The position numbers and the translations under genes are program-made. Positions 16,840 through 25,225 of a stretch of DNA of 64,000 nt are shown piece after piece. The notes beneath the pieces were generated by a model that worked only from the letters and a program-made list of their open reading frames with translations, was not told the DNA's origin and ran no database searches. Numbering within the stretch: the first letter of the stretch is position 1; the number at the start of each line of letters is the position of its first letter. This DNA comes from an uncultured Opitutaceae bacterium (GTDB lineage Bacteria > Verrucomicrobiota > Verrucomicrobiia > Opitutales > Opitutaceae): NCBI GenBank assembly GCA_937902925.1, contig CALFNN010000006.1, positions 1 to 64,000 of the forward strand. The letters run 5' to 3'.

Positions 16840-17730
16840 TCAGTTCGAGCGCACCGCCATCGAGCCAATCAGCGCAATCAAAAACGAGGCGTGCCCCGGC
16901 AGTTCGGCGAGGGCGTCAAGGGCCGCGACGGTCTGCTGCCCGGCGATCCGGCGGGAGGCTTCGAGCCCGTGGAGCTTGACGAACGTCGTCTTGTTGGCCC
17001 GGGCATCCTTGCCGGCGGTCTTGCCGAGGCTCTTGGTGCTGCCGGTGGCGTCGAGGATGTCGTCGATGATTTGGAAGGCCAATCCGAGGTGGCGGCCGGC
17101 GCGGCGGAGCGTGGCGAGGTTGGCTTCACTCGCGCCGCCGACCAGACCGCCCATCACGAGGGCGGCCTCGATCATCGCGGCGGTTTTGTTGAGGTGGATG
17201 AATTCGAGCTCGTCGGGCGTCGCGTCGGATTTCTTCTCGGCCAGCAGGTCCTCCATCTGGCCGCCGATCAGACGGCGGCTGCCCGCGGCGGCGGCGAGTT
17301 CGCGGACGAGCGTGGCGGCGAGCAAGGGCTCGGCGGCGTAGTTTTCGGCGAGCACCGCGAAGGCGTGGGTGAGGAGCGCATCGCCGGCGAGCAGCGCGGT
17401 GGCCTCGTCGAACTGCTTGTGCGCGGTCGGCCGGCCGCGGCGGAGGTCGTCATTGTCCATGCACGGCAGGTCGTCGTGGATCAACGAGTAGGTGTGGACG
17501 CACTCGATGGCGACGGCGGCGGGGAGCGCGCGATCGTCCTCCGGTGGCATGCCAAACGACTCCGCGGCGGCGAGCACGAGGACGGGGCGGAGGCGTTTGC
17601 CGCCGGCCTCGAGCGAATAGCGCATCGCCGTATGCAGCCGGGCCGGCCGCATGCCGGCGGGTGGCACAAATCGGTCGAGGCCGCGTTCAACGCGGGCGGT
17701 GTGGCGCTTCATTTCGGCGGCGAAATCCAT
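16840..17730 (-). CDS. ispA: Short-chain polyprenyl diphosphate synthase (FPP/GGPP synthase)
   Basis: A 296-residue trans-prenyltransferase that joins isopentenyl diphosphate to allylic diphosphates, making the C15 or C20 precursor of quinones, carotenoids and undecaprenyl phosphate. The first Asp-rich motif is in SLIHDDLPCMDNDDLRRGRP, the second in FQIIDDILDATGS; GGKRLRPVLVL and GQMEDL are also present. The start is the ATG at 17728-17730 (MDFAAEM); the frame remains open upstream but reads into an interspersed repeat. It is convergent with cimA. Chain length cannot be fixed by eye; the symbol reflects the most common member. Confidence 0.92.
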   Translation of the reverse strand: MDFAAEMKRHTARVERGLDRFVPPAGMRPARLHTAMRYSLEAGGKRLRPVLVLAAAESFGMPPEDDRALPAAVAIECVHTYSLIHDDLPCMDNDDLRRGRPTAHKQFDEATALLAGDALLTHAFAVLAENYAAEPLLAATLVRELAAAAGSRRLIGGQMEDLLAEKKSDATPDELEFIHLNKTAAMIEAALVMGGLVGGASEANLATLRRAGRHLGLAFQIIDDILDATGSTKSLGKTAGKDARANKTTFVKLHGLEASRRIAGQQTVAALDALAELPGHASFLIALIGSMAVRSN

Positions 17731-17789
17731 GGGGGCGGGAGGCGGAGGTGAGTGGCGCAAACAAACTAAAGGCGGGCGGGGAAAGCTCC

Positions 17790-17876
17790 AAGCTCCAACA
17801 TCCAAGCACCAGAGAAACTCCCGCACCGGGGTTCGAGGTTGGGGTGCTTGAAGTTGAACGATTCATTGGAGCTTGG
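17790..17876. repeat. Interspersed imperfect palindrome (CTCCAAG/CTTGGAG type)
   Basis: The segment holds AGCTCCAAGCTCCAAC, then CAAGCACC (17803-17810), and about 35 nt later GGTGCTTG (17843-17850) and TTGGAGCTTGG (17867-17877), so nested arms can fold into a long hairpin. It fills most of the gap between ispA and the FmdB-type gene. Similar Leu-Glu-Leu/Trp-Ser-encoding repeats are something I associate with Verrucomicrobiota intergenic regions; that is recollection, not a search result. Confidence 0.5.
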
Positions 17877-17963
17877 CGGTTGGATCCCGGGGCTCGGGAT
17901 CGTCGCGCAGAAACACTCTCGCCAACGCGCGCGGGTCCGCCCATAACCGCGGACGTTCCTGCC

Positions 17964-18287
17964 ATGCCCACCTACGAGTATGCCTGCCCCAAGTGCGGCC
18001 ACACCTTCGAGTTGTTCCAGTCGATGCGCGACGAGCCGCTGAAGAAGTGCCCCAAGTGCAAGAAGACCGGTGTCAAACGACTCATCGGCGGCGGGGCCGG
18101 GCTGATCTTCAAGGGCACGGGATTCTACATCACGGACTACAAGAACAAGGACTCCGCGGCGAAGGAGAAACGCAAAACCGGCACCGATTCGAAGCCGGCC
18201 GAGTCGAAGCCCGCCGACGCCAAACCGGCGGCGCCCGTGGCGGCGGGCAAATCGACCGCGACCGCGCCGGCCCCGGCAAAGAAATAA
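17964..18287 (+). CDS. FmdB-family zinc-ribbon protein
   Basis: A 107-residue protein. The first 60 residues form a small zinc ribbon with paired cysteines in YACPKCGHTFE and KKCPKCKKTGVKRLIGGGAG, followed by LIFKGTGFYITDYK, the hallmark of the FmdB regulatory-protein family. The rest is a Lys/Ala/Pro-rich low-complexity tail. Function in this family is not established; it is often a small accessory protein. The next gene starts 8 nt downstream. Confidence 0.85.
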   Translation: MPTYEYACPKCGHTFELFQSMRDEPLKKCPKCKKTGVKRLIGGGAGLIFKGTGFYITDYKNKDSAAKEKRKTGTDSKPAESKPADAKPAAPVAAGKSTATAPAPAKK

Positions 18288-18295
18288 TTTTCCCC

Positions 18296-19018
18296 ATGAG
18301 CGCAAAACAACTTAGAGGAGCCCACGAACCCAGCTGGACCGAAGTAACCCTCGGGGCCGTCCTGAGCGTGGCGCTGGGCATCGTCCTCGGGGCGTTGCTG
18401 CTCGCGTTGCGGCCGGTGAACACGGTCAAGGAACTGCCGAAGGAGGCGGACCGCGTGCCGGGTGCCGTGTATTATGTGGAAGGGTCGCACGACAGCGGCA
18501 AGGCGCGGCAGGCCGCGGCCAAGCGGAAGCAGTTCGCGGGTGGCGCGACGGTCGCCGCCAACGAGGACGAAATCAATTCACTCGTGCCGGCCGCGGCGGC
18601 CCCGGCCCCGGCCGCCAAACCCAAGACTGCGGAGAAGGCCAAGGCCGGCGACAAGGAGGCTCCGGCTGCGTCCGCCCCTTCGGGCGATCTGATTTCGCCG
18701 GGAGCGCCGAATTTCCGGATTCGCGACGGTGTGGTGCAGATCGGCGTGCCGGTGACGATCAATCTTTTCGGGCTGATCGAGCAAAAAGTGATGGTCGTGG
18801 CGCGCGGTGGATTTGTGAAGAAGGGCGATGGGTTCGCCTTCGATCCCGACACGCTCTATCTGGGCTCCTGCCCGGTGCAGCGGCTGCCGTTTGCCGCCGG
18901 TTTCGTGGCGAAGAAAGTCCTTGGTTCGATTCCGATCCCGGAGGACATCGCCGCGGCGTGGCCGAAGCTCGCCGACGTGAAGGCCGAAGGCAACACGCTG
19001 ACGCTTGCCATGCCGTGA
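18296..19018 (+). CDS. Hypothetical membrane-anchored protein
   Basis: A 240-residue protein with one hydrophobic segment at about residues 18-38 (TLGAVLSVALGIVLGALLLAL), a possible small domain (PGAVYYVEGSHDSGKARQAAAKRKQF), an Ala/Pro/Lys linker near 95-130 and a C-terminal domain from about 135 to 240 (APNFRIRDGVVQIGVPVTIN, VMVVARGGFVK, LYLGSCPVQRLPF). The last part looks like a beta-rich periplasmic domain. I do not recognise a named family. The stop overlaps the GTG start of the next gene (19015-19018), so the two are coupled. Confidence 0.65.
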   Translation: MSAKQLRGAHEPSWTEVTLGAVLSVALGIVLGALLLALRPVNTVKELPKEADRVPGAVYYVEGSHDSGKARQAAAKRKQFAGGATVAANEDEINSLVPAAAAPAPAAKPKTAEKAKAGDKEAPAASAPSGDLISPGAPNFRIRDGVVQIGVPVTINLFGLIEQKVMVVARGGFVKKGDGFAFDPDTLYLGSCPVQRLPFAAGFVAKKVLGSIPIPEDIAAAWPKLADVKAEGNTLTLAMP

Positions 19019-20175
19019 GGCGGGCGCGGGCGCTGATCACCGGCCTGGTCGTCGCGCTCGTGGCCGCGCGAGTCCATGGCGCGGGTCCTGCGCCGGTCTT
19101 GTTCCAGAGCGGACCGGGGCGGTTCGAGGTGGCCGCGCTCGATGCGACGGCGGCGGGGATGGTTGCGTCGACGGCGGAGGACATGTGGCGACTGCTCGCC
19201 GCACCGCTTTCGCTGCCCGACGGGTTTTCCTCCCCCGTGCTCGTGCGCCTCGTGCCGGGGTCGGACTGGAGAGACGCGGAGGCGTTTCGCGCGATCGTGG
19301 AAACAGGCGGAGTGGTTTCAGTGCGGATCAGATGGGACGAGAAAGTAAAGGCGGCGGACGTGCGCCACGCCCTCGCGCGCGGGCTGCTGCTCCGGCTGGC
19401 GGCCGCCCGGCACGGCGCGGGGCCGCGATTGACGGCGCCGCGCTGGTTGGAGGAGGCCTGCGTCGGTTGGTGCGAGACCCGGAGCGACGCGGCGCAACTC
19501 GACGCGCTGAAGCAGGAGAGTGCGCGGCTTGAGCCTCCCGGGTTGGAGGACCTGCTCAGCTGGAGGCGGAAAAGCGAAAACACGCGGTCCCTTGCGACCG
19601 GGGCGGTGTGGCTGCTGGCGTTCCTGCAGGGGGAATCGGGCCGGGCGGGCGAGTGGCCGGCGTTGCTCAACCGGCTGGTGGCGGGCGACGAGGCGGGCAC
19701 CGCGCTCGCGGCGAGCTTTCCGGGACGTTTCGGCAACGAGGGCGAACGCGAACTCTGGTGGGAGACGGGCTGGCATCACGTGCGTCGGGCGCGCGCGCTG
19801 CCCGTGCTCGAAGCGACGGAATCGCGGCGCGAGATCGCGGCCCTCGCGCGGTTCGTGTTTGCCGGGGACGAGCACGATGTCGTGGTGCCATTGCGTGAGG
19901 TGCTGGCGCATCGGAGCGAACCGCCGGTGGCGGAGGATCTGGGCCGGCGGGCGGCGGAGCTGAACCGCCTGCTGCCGTCGTTGCATCCGTTTTATCGCAA
20001 TGCCGGCCTCTCGCTGGCGGAGGCGCTCGGGGCGCACCGGCCCGAGGCGGCGCCGACGGAGATGCAGTGCGCCGCTTTCGACCGGGACTGGCGGGACGCC
20101 AACGAACTCGCCGCATCAACCGATGACGCGCTCGATGCGCTGGAGCGCGAGAGCGGCGCGGCGGGCATCAAATGA
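19015..20175 (+). CDS. Secreted protein, possible degenerate gluzincin-type peptidase
   Basis: A 386-residue protein from a GTG start at 19015 that overlaps the upstream stop. Residues 1-22 are an arginine-led hydrophobic signal peptide ending near VHGAG. The stretch RHALARGLLLRL...PRWLEEACVGWCETR has the spacing of the gluzincin arrangement HExxH...P-W-L-x-E-G, but HExxH is not intact, so an active zinc site is unlikely. The C-terminal third is helical. It looks like a periplasmic pseudo-peptidase or scaffold conserved beside the preceding membrane protein. The peptidase resemblance is by eye and tentative. Confidence 0.6.
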   Translation: MRRARALITGLVVALVAARVHGAGPAPVLFQSGPGRFEVAALDATAAGMVASTAEDMWRLLAAPLSLPDGFSSPVLVRLVPGSDWRDAEAFRAIVETGGVVSVRIRWDEKVKAADVRHALARGLLLRLAAARHGAGPRLTAPRWLEEACVGWCETRSDAAQLDALKQESARLEPPGLEDLLSWRRKSENTRSLATGAVWLLAFLQGESGRAGEWPALLNRLVAGDEAGTALAASFPGRFGNEGERELWWETGWHHVRRARALPVLEATESRREIAALARFVFAGDEHDVVVPLREVLAHRSEPPVAEDLGRRAAELNRLLPSLHPFYRNAGLSLAEALGAHRPEAAPTEMQCAAFDRDWRDANELAASTDDALDALERESGAAGIK

Positions 20176-20263
20176 GCGACGACTCGGCGGGTCGGGAAAC
20201 AACCCGGCGGTCGCGCGGGTTAAGGTCTTGCCCACCGCCGCCGGCGACCCGATAGCTTCCCGC

Positions 20264-21823
20264 GTGTCGAAGAAGCTCCAGAATATCGGCGTCGTCTCCC
20301 TGTTCACCGTGATGTCGCGGGTGCTCGGGGTGATCCGCGATCAGCTGCAGGCGAGGGTGTTCGGCGAGAGCGTCTTCATCGATGCGTTCGTGACGGCGTT
20401 CACGCTGCCGAATCTTTTCCGGCGACTGCTCGGCGAGGGATCGCTTACGGCGGCGTTCATTCCGACGCTGCAGGAAGTGCTGCGCGACGAAGGCGAGCCG
20501 GGGGCGTTCCGGTTGCTCGATTTGGTGGCGACCTGGCTGGCGGTCGTGACGGGCGGTCTCGCGGCGGTGGCGATGGTCGTGTTCAGCCAGGCGCGCCGGT
20601 TTCCGGGACTGGACTCGAAGTGGTTTCTCGCGGCCGACCTCGCCGTGCTCATGTTTCCCTACCTCGCGCTCATCTGCGTGGCCGCCGCGTTCAATGCGAC
20701 GTTGAACGTGCTCGGGCGGTTTACCGAGCCGGCGCTGTCGCCGATCTGGCTCAACGTCGCGATGATCGTTTCGCTCGGGGGCGCGGGCCTGCACTACGCC
20801 GATTCGCCGCTGGGCGAGCTCCACTGGCTGTGCGCCGGCGTCCTGGTGGGTGGGTTTCTGCAGATGGGGGTGCCCGCGGTGGTGCTGATGCGCGCCGGCT
20901 GGCGGCCGCGCCCGGCGCTGGGGCTGACGCCGCAGGTCCGCCAGATTGCACGCCTGATGACCCCGGGGTTGTTCGGCACTGCGATTTACCAGATCAACGT
21001 CACCGTGTCCCGACTGCTGGCGTTTTCGCTGCCGACGGCGGCCGCGCTGATGTTTTACGCGAACCGGTTGATGGAGCTGCCGATCGGGGTGTTTGCGATC
21101 GCGGTGTCCACCGTGGTCTATCCGCTGCTCGCGCGTCACGCGACGGAGAAAAACATGGCGGGGATGGCCGAGGATTTTCGCAAGGGCGTGCGGTTGATCC
21201 TCGTGATCAATGTCCCGGCGGCGGTCGGGCTCGCGCTGCTCAGCGAGCGGATCGTGCGGTTGATCTACCAGCACGGCAAATTCACGGCCGGGGACGCGGA
21301 ATTGATGGCGTCGCTGTTGCGGTTGTTCGCGATCGGGCTCCCGTTTTTTTCCGTCGTGAACCTGACGGTGCGCGCGTTTTACGCCGTCAAGGACACGGCC
21401 ACGCCGGTCCGCGTCGCGGCGATCGATTTCGTCGTCAATCTTGTCCTGAGCCTGGTGCTGATGCGCCCGCTCGGCGTGGCCGGGCTCGTGATTGCCAGCA
21501 CCACGGCCATCATCCTGCAGGCGTTCCTGCTCCAGCGGGCCCTGGTGCGCAAGCTGCCGGGCATGACTTTCGCCGCCTTGTCGTCGAGTCTCGTCAAGGT
21601 GGTCGTGGGCGCTGCAATCATGGGCGTGGCGGTCGGGGCGGGCGATCGGCTCCTCGGGGCGCTCCTGCCGGGCCGGCGGCTGGCCGACTGGCTCGCCGTG
21701 GGTGCATTGGTGCCGCTGGGGGTCGGCGTGTATGGCGTCACGCTCTGGGCGTTGCGGATCGAGGGACGCGAGGATCTTGCCGCCGTCCTCGCGCGGATGC
21801 GGGGAAAGCGAAGCGGTGGGTAA
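20264..21823 (+). CDS. murJ: Lipid II flippase MurJ
   Basis: A 519-residue polytopic membrane protein of the MviN/MurJ family that flips lipid II to the periplasmic face for peptidoglycan synthesis. The family start SLFTVMSRVLGVIRDQLQAR, then FVTAFTLPNLFRRLLGEGSLTAAFIP and YANRLMELPIGVFAIAVSTVVYP, are diagnostic. About 13-14 hydrophobic helices can be followed to the end. I chose the GTG at 20264 (VSKKLQNIGVVSLFTV) because conserved sequence begins there; the next in-frame ATG at about 20312 would cut the first helix. It is separated from the upstream gene by 88 nt. Confidence 0.93.
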   Translation: MSKKLQNIGVVSLFTVMSRVLGVIRDQLQARVFGESVFIDAFVTAFTLPNLFRRLLGEGSLTAAFIPTLQEVLRDEGEPGAFRLLDLVATWLAVVTGGLAAVAMVVFSQARRFPGLDSKWFLAADLAVLMFPYLALICVAAAFNATLNVLGRFTEPALSPIWLNVAMIVSLGGAGLHYADSPLGELHWLCAGVLVGGFLQMGVPAVVLMRAGWRPRPALGLTPQVRQIARLMTPGLFGTAIYQINVTVSRLLAFSLPTAAALMFYANRLMELPIGVFAIAVSTVVYPLLARHATEKNMAGMAEDFRKGVRLILVINVPAAVGLALLSERIVRLIYQHGKFTAGDAELMASLLRLFAIGLPFFSVVNLTVRAFYAVKDTATPVRVAAIDFVVNLVLSLVLMRPLGVAGLVIASTTAIILQAFLLQRALVRKLPGMTFAALSSSLVKVVVGAAIMGVAVGAGDRLLGALLPGRRLADWLAVGALVPLGVGVYGVTLWALRIEGREDLAAVLARMRGKRSGG

Positions 21824-21832
21824 TTCGTCGCG

Positions 21833-22789
21833 ATGAAATTCAAACCCGACTGGTTCCTGCTCGGCATGGTGGCGGCCATGGCGCTGGCGTGGGCGTTTCC
21901 GGCGCCGGGTGCGGCGGGCGGCTGGATGCATCCGACGCTGGTCACGAAGATCGGCGTGGCGCTGATTTTTTTCCTGCACGGCGTCGCGTTGTCGTTCGGG
22001 GCGCTCAAGGCGGGCGCACTCCGCTGGCCGCTGCACGCGCTGGTGCAGAGCGCCACGTTTCTATTGTTTCCGTTGATCGGCCTCGCGCTTTACGCGGCGC
22101 TTGGCGCGAGCGTGTCGCCGGAGCTGAAGCTCGGATTGTTTTTCCTCTGTGCATTGCCGTCGACGGTATCGTCGTCGGTCGCGATGACGGCGGCCGCGCG
22201 GGGCAACGTCGCCGGCGCGGTCTTCAATGCCACGTTGTCGGGCTTGATCGGCGTGTTTTTCACGCCGCTATGGATCGCCTTCGTGTTGAAGACCAGCGGG
22301 CAGACTCAGCCGCTCGGCCCGGTGATCCTCGACTTGCTGCGCTGGCTCGTGCTGCCCCTGGCGGTCGGCCAGCTGTTGCATCCGTGGCTGGGGGCCTTCG
22401 CCGGCCGGCACAAGGCGGGCATCAACGTCGTCGACCGCGGGACGATCCTGCTGCTCGTCTACACGTCGTTCTGCGACTCGTTCAAGCAGGGCATCTGGTC
22501 GGGTCACGCCGGTCAGCTCTGGCTGGTGCTCGCGATCGCGGTGGTGCTGTTCACGACGGTGATGTGGCTGTTGTCGCTCGTGGCGGAGGCGCTGCGATTT
22601 TCCCGCGAGGACAAAATTGCCGCGATGTTCTGCGGCACGAAGAAGACCCTGGCCTCGGGCGTGCCGATGGCGAAATTGATCTTCGGCGCGCATCCGGCGC
22701 TCGGGATGATTTTGCTCCCGATCATGATCTACCATCCGCTCCAACTGGTGATCTGCGGCGTGCTGGCCGAGCGTTGGCGCAAGCAATGA
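21833..22789 (+). CDS. Bile acid:sodium symporter-family transporter (YfeH-like)
   Basis: A 318-residue membrane protein with about ten hydrophobic helices. The features FLHGVALSFGALKAG, FLLFPLIGLALY, LPSTVSSSVAMTAAARGNVAGA and KKTLASGVPMAKLIFG match the SBF-like subfamily represented by YfeH and eukaryotic SLC10A7. Substrate is unknown and need not be a bile acid. It starts 9 nt after the murJ stop. Confidence 0.88.
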   Translation: MKFKPDWFLLGMVAAMALAWAFPAPGAAGGWMHPTLVTKIGVALIFFLHGVALSFGALKAGALRWPLHALVQSATFLLFPLIGLALYAALGASVSPELKLGLFFLCALPSTVSSSVAMTAAARGNVAGAVFNATLSGLIGVFFTPLWIAFVLKTSGQTQPLGPVILDLLRWLVLPLAVGQLLHPWLGAFAGRHKAGINVVDRGTILLLVYTSFCDSFKQGIWSGHAGQLWLVLAIAVVLFTTVMWLLSLVAEALRFSREDKIAAMFCGTKKTLASGVPMAKLIFGAHPALGMILLPIMIYHPLQLVICGVLAERWRKQ

Positions 22790-22852
22790 CGGATTCCGAC
22801 GCGTGCCGCCGGCCTCGTGAGACGGATGGCGGGCGCGACTGTCCGCGATCGA

Positions 22853-23605
22853 TCAGCCCGGCGATCCGGTCAACGTGCCGGCGGCCGGCGTCGTGTGGCG
22901 GACGCGGTCACGCAGCACCGCCAGGACAAGCTGCGCGGTCGCGACGGGGGTGAAGTGCGTGGTGTTGATGACGAGGTCGTAGAGGCGGGGATCGTCGATG
23001 TCCTGGTCGAAATGCGTGCGGACGTAACGCCGGCGGGCGAGGTCGGTCCGCTCGAGGTGCGCGAAGGCGGCGGTGTGACTGCAGCCGAGCAGGGCCGCGA
23101 GTCGTTCCGCCCTCACCTCGGGCGGCGCGACGAGCCGGAGATGCAGTCCGCCCGGCAGGCGCCGGGTGATCAGGTTGGCGGCGCGGCCGGCAAAAATGAC
23201 ATGGCCGACATGGGCGAGCTGCAGGATGGCTTCCGCAATTTTCTGCTCGAGGGTCCAGAGCGAGGGGTGCAGGCCGACGAGTTCACCGATCGCCGCCTTC
23301 GTCTCGGAAATGCGGTCTTCGGGAAGAAACGCGGCGAGCCGTTCCGGCAGATGATGGTGGGTCAGCGCCTGCGCGAGGAGGTCCCGGTCGAGGAGCAGCC
23401 ATTCGTGGCCCTCGCGGCCGAGTTCGCGATCCAGTAGCGGCAGCAGCAACTGGCCGAGCGTCGTGGCGCCGGCGCCGGTTTCGCGCGACAGGGTGATGAA
23501 CGGGTGGGCTTCCACATGGGGTCCGGTCGGGGCTGGCAGGACGGGAGACTGGAGCCGCGTATGAAGAATCGACAGGCCGTGCTCCAAATAAGTGTGCGGA
23601 ATCAT
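22853..23605 (-). CDS. Cytidylate kinase-like family protein
   Basis: A 250-residue protein of the cytidylate-kinase-like group. The P-loop is degenerate (ITLSRETGAGATTLGQLL), as usual in this group. RDLLAQALTHHHLPERL, GHVIFAGRAANLITRRLPGGLHLRLVAP and DLVINTTHF follow in family order. The physiological substrate is unknown. The start is the ATG at 23603-23605, with AGAGG just upstream on the minus strand, one of the few good SDs here. It is convergent with the SBF transporter gene. Confidence 0.82.
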   Translation of the reverse strand: MIPHTYLEHGLSILHTRLQSPVLPAPTGPHVEAHPFITLSRETGAGATTLGQLLLPLLDRELGREGHEWLLLDRDLLAQALTHHHLPERLAAFLPEDRISETKAAIGELVGLHPSLWTLEQKIAEAILQLAHVGHVIFAGRAANLITRRLPGGLHLRLVAPPEVRAERLAALLGCSHTAAFAHLERTDLARRRYVRTHFDQDIDDPRLYDLVINTTHFTPVATAQLVLAVLRDRVRHTTPAAGTLTGSPG

Positions 23606-23805
23606 GTGGCACCTCTTGAGTGGCTCGGGAGAGGAGCGTCGCTCCCCGGCGGGGTTTTGTTTTTTTGGGGACGGGCACGACGCCTGCCCTTGAAGGTAGT
23701 TTAGACCGCACGGGCGCGGTGGCGAGTCCCGGCGACACGGTTCGCATTTCTCTTCTAACCCGAATCAACTTTTCTTCGTGCAGCCGGCGGGTCAGAACGA
23801 GGGCG

Positions 23806-24102
23806 ATGAGCCAGCCCGGGACGAAGCCCTTCGATGTGCAGCACAATCCGGCGGAGAGCCGGTTCGAACTCGTCGTCGACGGACACCTGGCGATGGCGGA
23901 ATACCGGCGGGAAGGCGGGCAGGTCGTTTTCACGCACACGTTCGTGCCGCCGGAACTGCGCGGGCGCGGCCTCGCAGAGAAGCTCGTGCGTGCGGCGCTG
24001 GCGTGGGCGCGCGCGGAGAGGCTGCAGATTCGACCGGCGTGCTCTTATGTGGCGGCGTTCATCGAGCGCCACCCGGAGTATCGGACGCTGCTCGGCGACT
24101 GA
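23806..24102 (+). CDS. GNAT-type N-acetyltransferase (YjdJ-like, short form)
   Basis: A 98-residue minimal acetyltransferase. GQVVFTHTFVPPELRGRGLAEKLVRAALAWA contains the acetyl-CoA-binding R/Q-x-x-G-x-G/A loop (RGRGLA), and the ending LQIRPACSYVAAFIERHPEY is typical of the COG2388-type small GNATs. The start at 23806 gives the normal family N-terminus (FDVQHNPAESRFELVVDGHLA). Substrate unknown. It is followed 88 nt later by the tetR gene and its operator. Confidence 0.85.
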   Translation: MSQPGTKPFDVQHNPAESRFELVVDGHLAMAEYRREGGQVVFTHTFVPPELRGRGLAEKLVRAALAWARAERLQIRPACSYVAAFIERHPEYRTLLGD

Positions 24103-24154
24103 TTGGGAGCACGACAGCAACCGAACCCCTCCAAAAGATTTTCGAAGAAAGGGC

Positions 24155-24182
24155 TTGCACTAGACAAACAGTCAACTATCTG
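24155..24182 (+). promoter_or_regulatory. tetR promoter with overlapping operator (copy 1)
   Basis: TTGCAC (24155-24160) and TATCTG (24177-24182), 16 nt apart, form a usable promoter 8 nt before the tetR start. Between them lies the motif at 24159-24180 (ACTAG, 2 nt, AAACAGTCAACTATC). The same motif recurs at 24885-24906 before the efflux cluster with 20 of 22 positions identical. AAACAG...CTGTTT gives copy 1 partial dyad symmetry. It is most simply the TetR operator. Confidence 0.7.
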
Positions 24183-24190
24183 TTTCGCCC

Positions 24191-24820
24191 ATGGGAAGAA
24201 CCTCAGATGCCAACGAGCGGTTGATGGACGCCGCGCTCGACCTCATGTGGGAGGAGAGCTATGGGGCCGTGAGCATCGACGACATCTGCAAGCGGGCTGA
24301 GGTGAAGAAGGGGAGTTTCTATTATTTTTTTGCGTCGAAGGCCGAGCTGGCCGTCGCAGCCTTGGAGAAGATGTGGCGCAACGACTGGAAGCCGTCGCTT
24401 GACGCGCGGTTCTCTTCCTCCGTGCCGCCGCTTGAGCGGTTGACGGGCTATCTCGACGGGATTTACACCAAACACCTCGAAAACTTTAAGAAGAAGGGCA
24501 AGGTCTTGGGCTGCCCGGTCTGCTCGGTCGGATCCGAAATCAGCACGCAGGAGGTCGACGTCAACGGCAAGGTCCGCGAGATCATGTCGCGGAAGCGGCG
24601 CTATTACGAGTCGGCGATCCGCGATGCCGTTGCCGAGGGGGCGATCGAGCCCTGCGATCCGACCGAAAAAGCGATGGCGCTGCTGTGCTTGATCGAGGGT
24701 GCCATCAGCCAGGCGCGAATCATGAACGATCCGGAGCCGTTGCGGAACCTCGGCACGGCTGGGCATGATCTGCTGCGAATGAAACCAGGCGCGGCGGTCT
24801 CTGCGGCGGCGGCCCACTGA
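24191..24820 (+). CDS. TetR-family transcriptional repressor
   Basis: A 209-residue regulator. The N-terminal helix-turn-helix spans about residues 8-52 (RLMDAALDLMWEESYGAVSI, DDICKRAEVKKGSFYYFFAS). The C-terminal ligand domain includes LGCPVCSVGSEIS with a Cys-x-x-Cys pair at about 108 and 111. The E. coli electrophile sensor NemR uses a cysteine in the same region (Cys106), so redox or electrophile sensing is possible here. The gene is preceded by a 22-bp motif repeated before the downstream efflux cluster, so it probably represses both. The downstream OYE (a NemA relative) fits a NemR-like role; this is inference. Confidence 0.9.
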   Translation: MGRTSDANERLMDAALDLMWEESYGAVSIDDICKRAEVKKGSFYYFFASKAELAVAALEKMWRNDWKPSLDARFSSSVPPLERLTGYLDGIYTKHLENFKKKGKVLGCPVCSVGSEISTQEVDVNGKVREIMSRKRRYYESAIRDAVAEGAIEPCDPTEKAMALLCLIEGAISQARIMNDPEPLRNLGTAGHDLLRMKPGAAVSAAAAH

Positions 24821-24884
24821 TCTCGAATTAACGGACTCCCTGCGTTTTCCCACGCGCTCTCGAGCGCAATTTTTTTGGCCTCAA

Positions 24885-24908
24885 ACTAGCTAAACAGTCA
24901 ACTATCAA
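24885..24908 (+). promoter_or_regulatory. Efflux-cluster promoter/operator (copy 2)
   Basis: The 22-bp motif at 24885-24906 matches copy 1 at 24159-24180 at 20 positions, sharing AAACAGTCAACTATC. TATCAA at 24903-24908 aligns with the copy 1 -10 element; the -35 is poor. It sits 20 nt upstream of the first ORF of the cluster and probably makes the whole set TetR-controlled. Confidence 0.65.
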
Positions 24909-24928
24909 CGGCATTTCGCCACTTTGCC

Positions 24929-25165
24929 ATGAATACTCAACTCTCCGTCTTCGCACCTTCCGCCGGTCGACTCTCACGGCCGCAGTTCTCCCCCGTGGGC
25001 CATCAGGGCATTCGCGGCTCGGTCGCGCACGGCGCGACCCGCGCCCGTTCCTTCGCGGCGACGCTCACTGGGGTCGCATACACTCCACGTCTGGACCACG
25101 TGCCGGCGTGGCACCGCAGCTTCCTCGACCGATTGCAGCCGACGGTGACGCGCTACCACGAATAG
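24929..25165 (+). CDS. Small ORF of unknown function leading the efflux cluster
   Basis: A 78-codon frame directly downstream of operator copy 2. Its codons end mostly in G or C, as in neighbouring real genes. The product is Ser/Arg/His-rich, without a signal peptide or membrane segment. I recognise no family. It may be a short cytosolic protein or a translated leader; it could also be chance. The adaptor gene starts 60 nt further on. Confidence 0.42.
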   Translation: MNTQLSVFAPSAGRLSRPQFSPVGHQGIRGSVAHGATRARSFAATLTGVAYTPRLDHVPAWHRSFLDRLQPTVTRYHE

Positions 25166-25225
25166 TCCGGCACCTCTCTGGGCCGTCTTCGCCTGATTTA
25201 TTTCAACACCGACAATATTATTCCC

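Noticed and set aside
23633-23666. Hairpin plus T-run upstream of the cytidylate-kinase-like gene as a terminator
   Set aside because: The stem next to the T-run is only CCCC/GGGG and no plus-strand gene precedes it; the GGAGCG/CGCTCC palindrome has a one-base loop.
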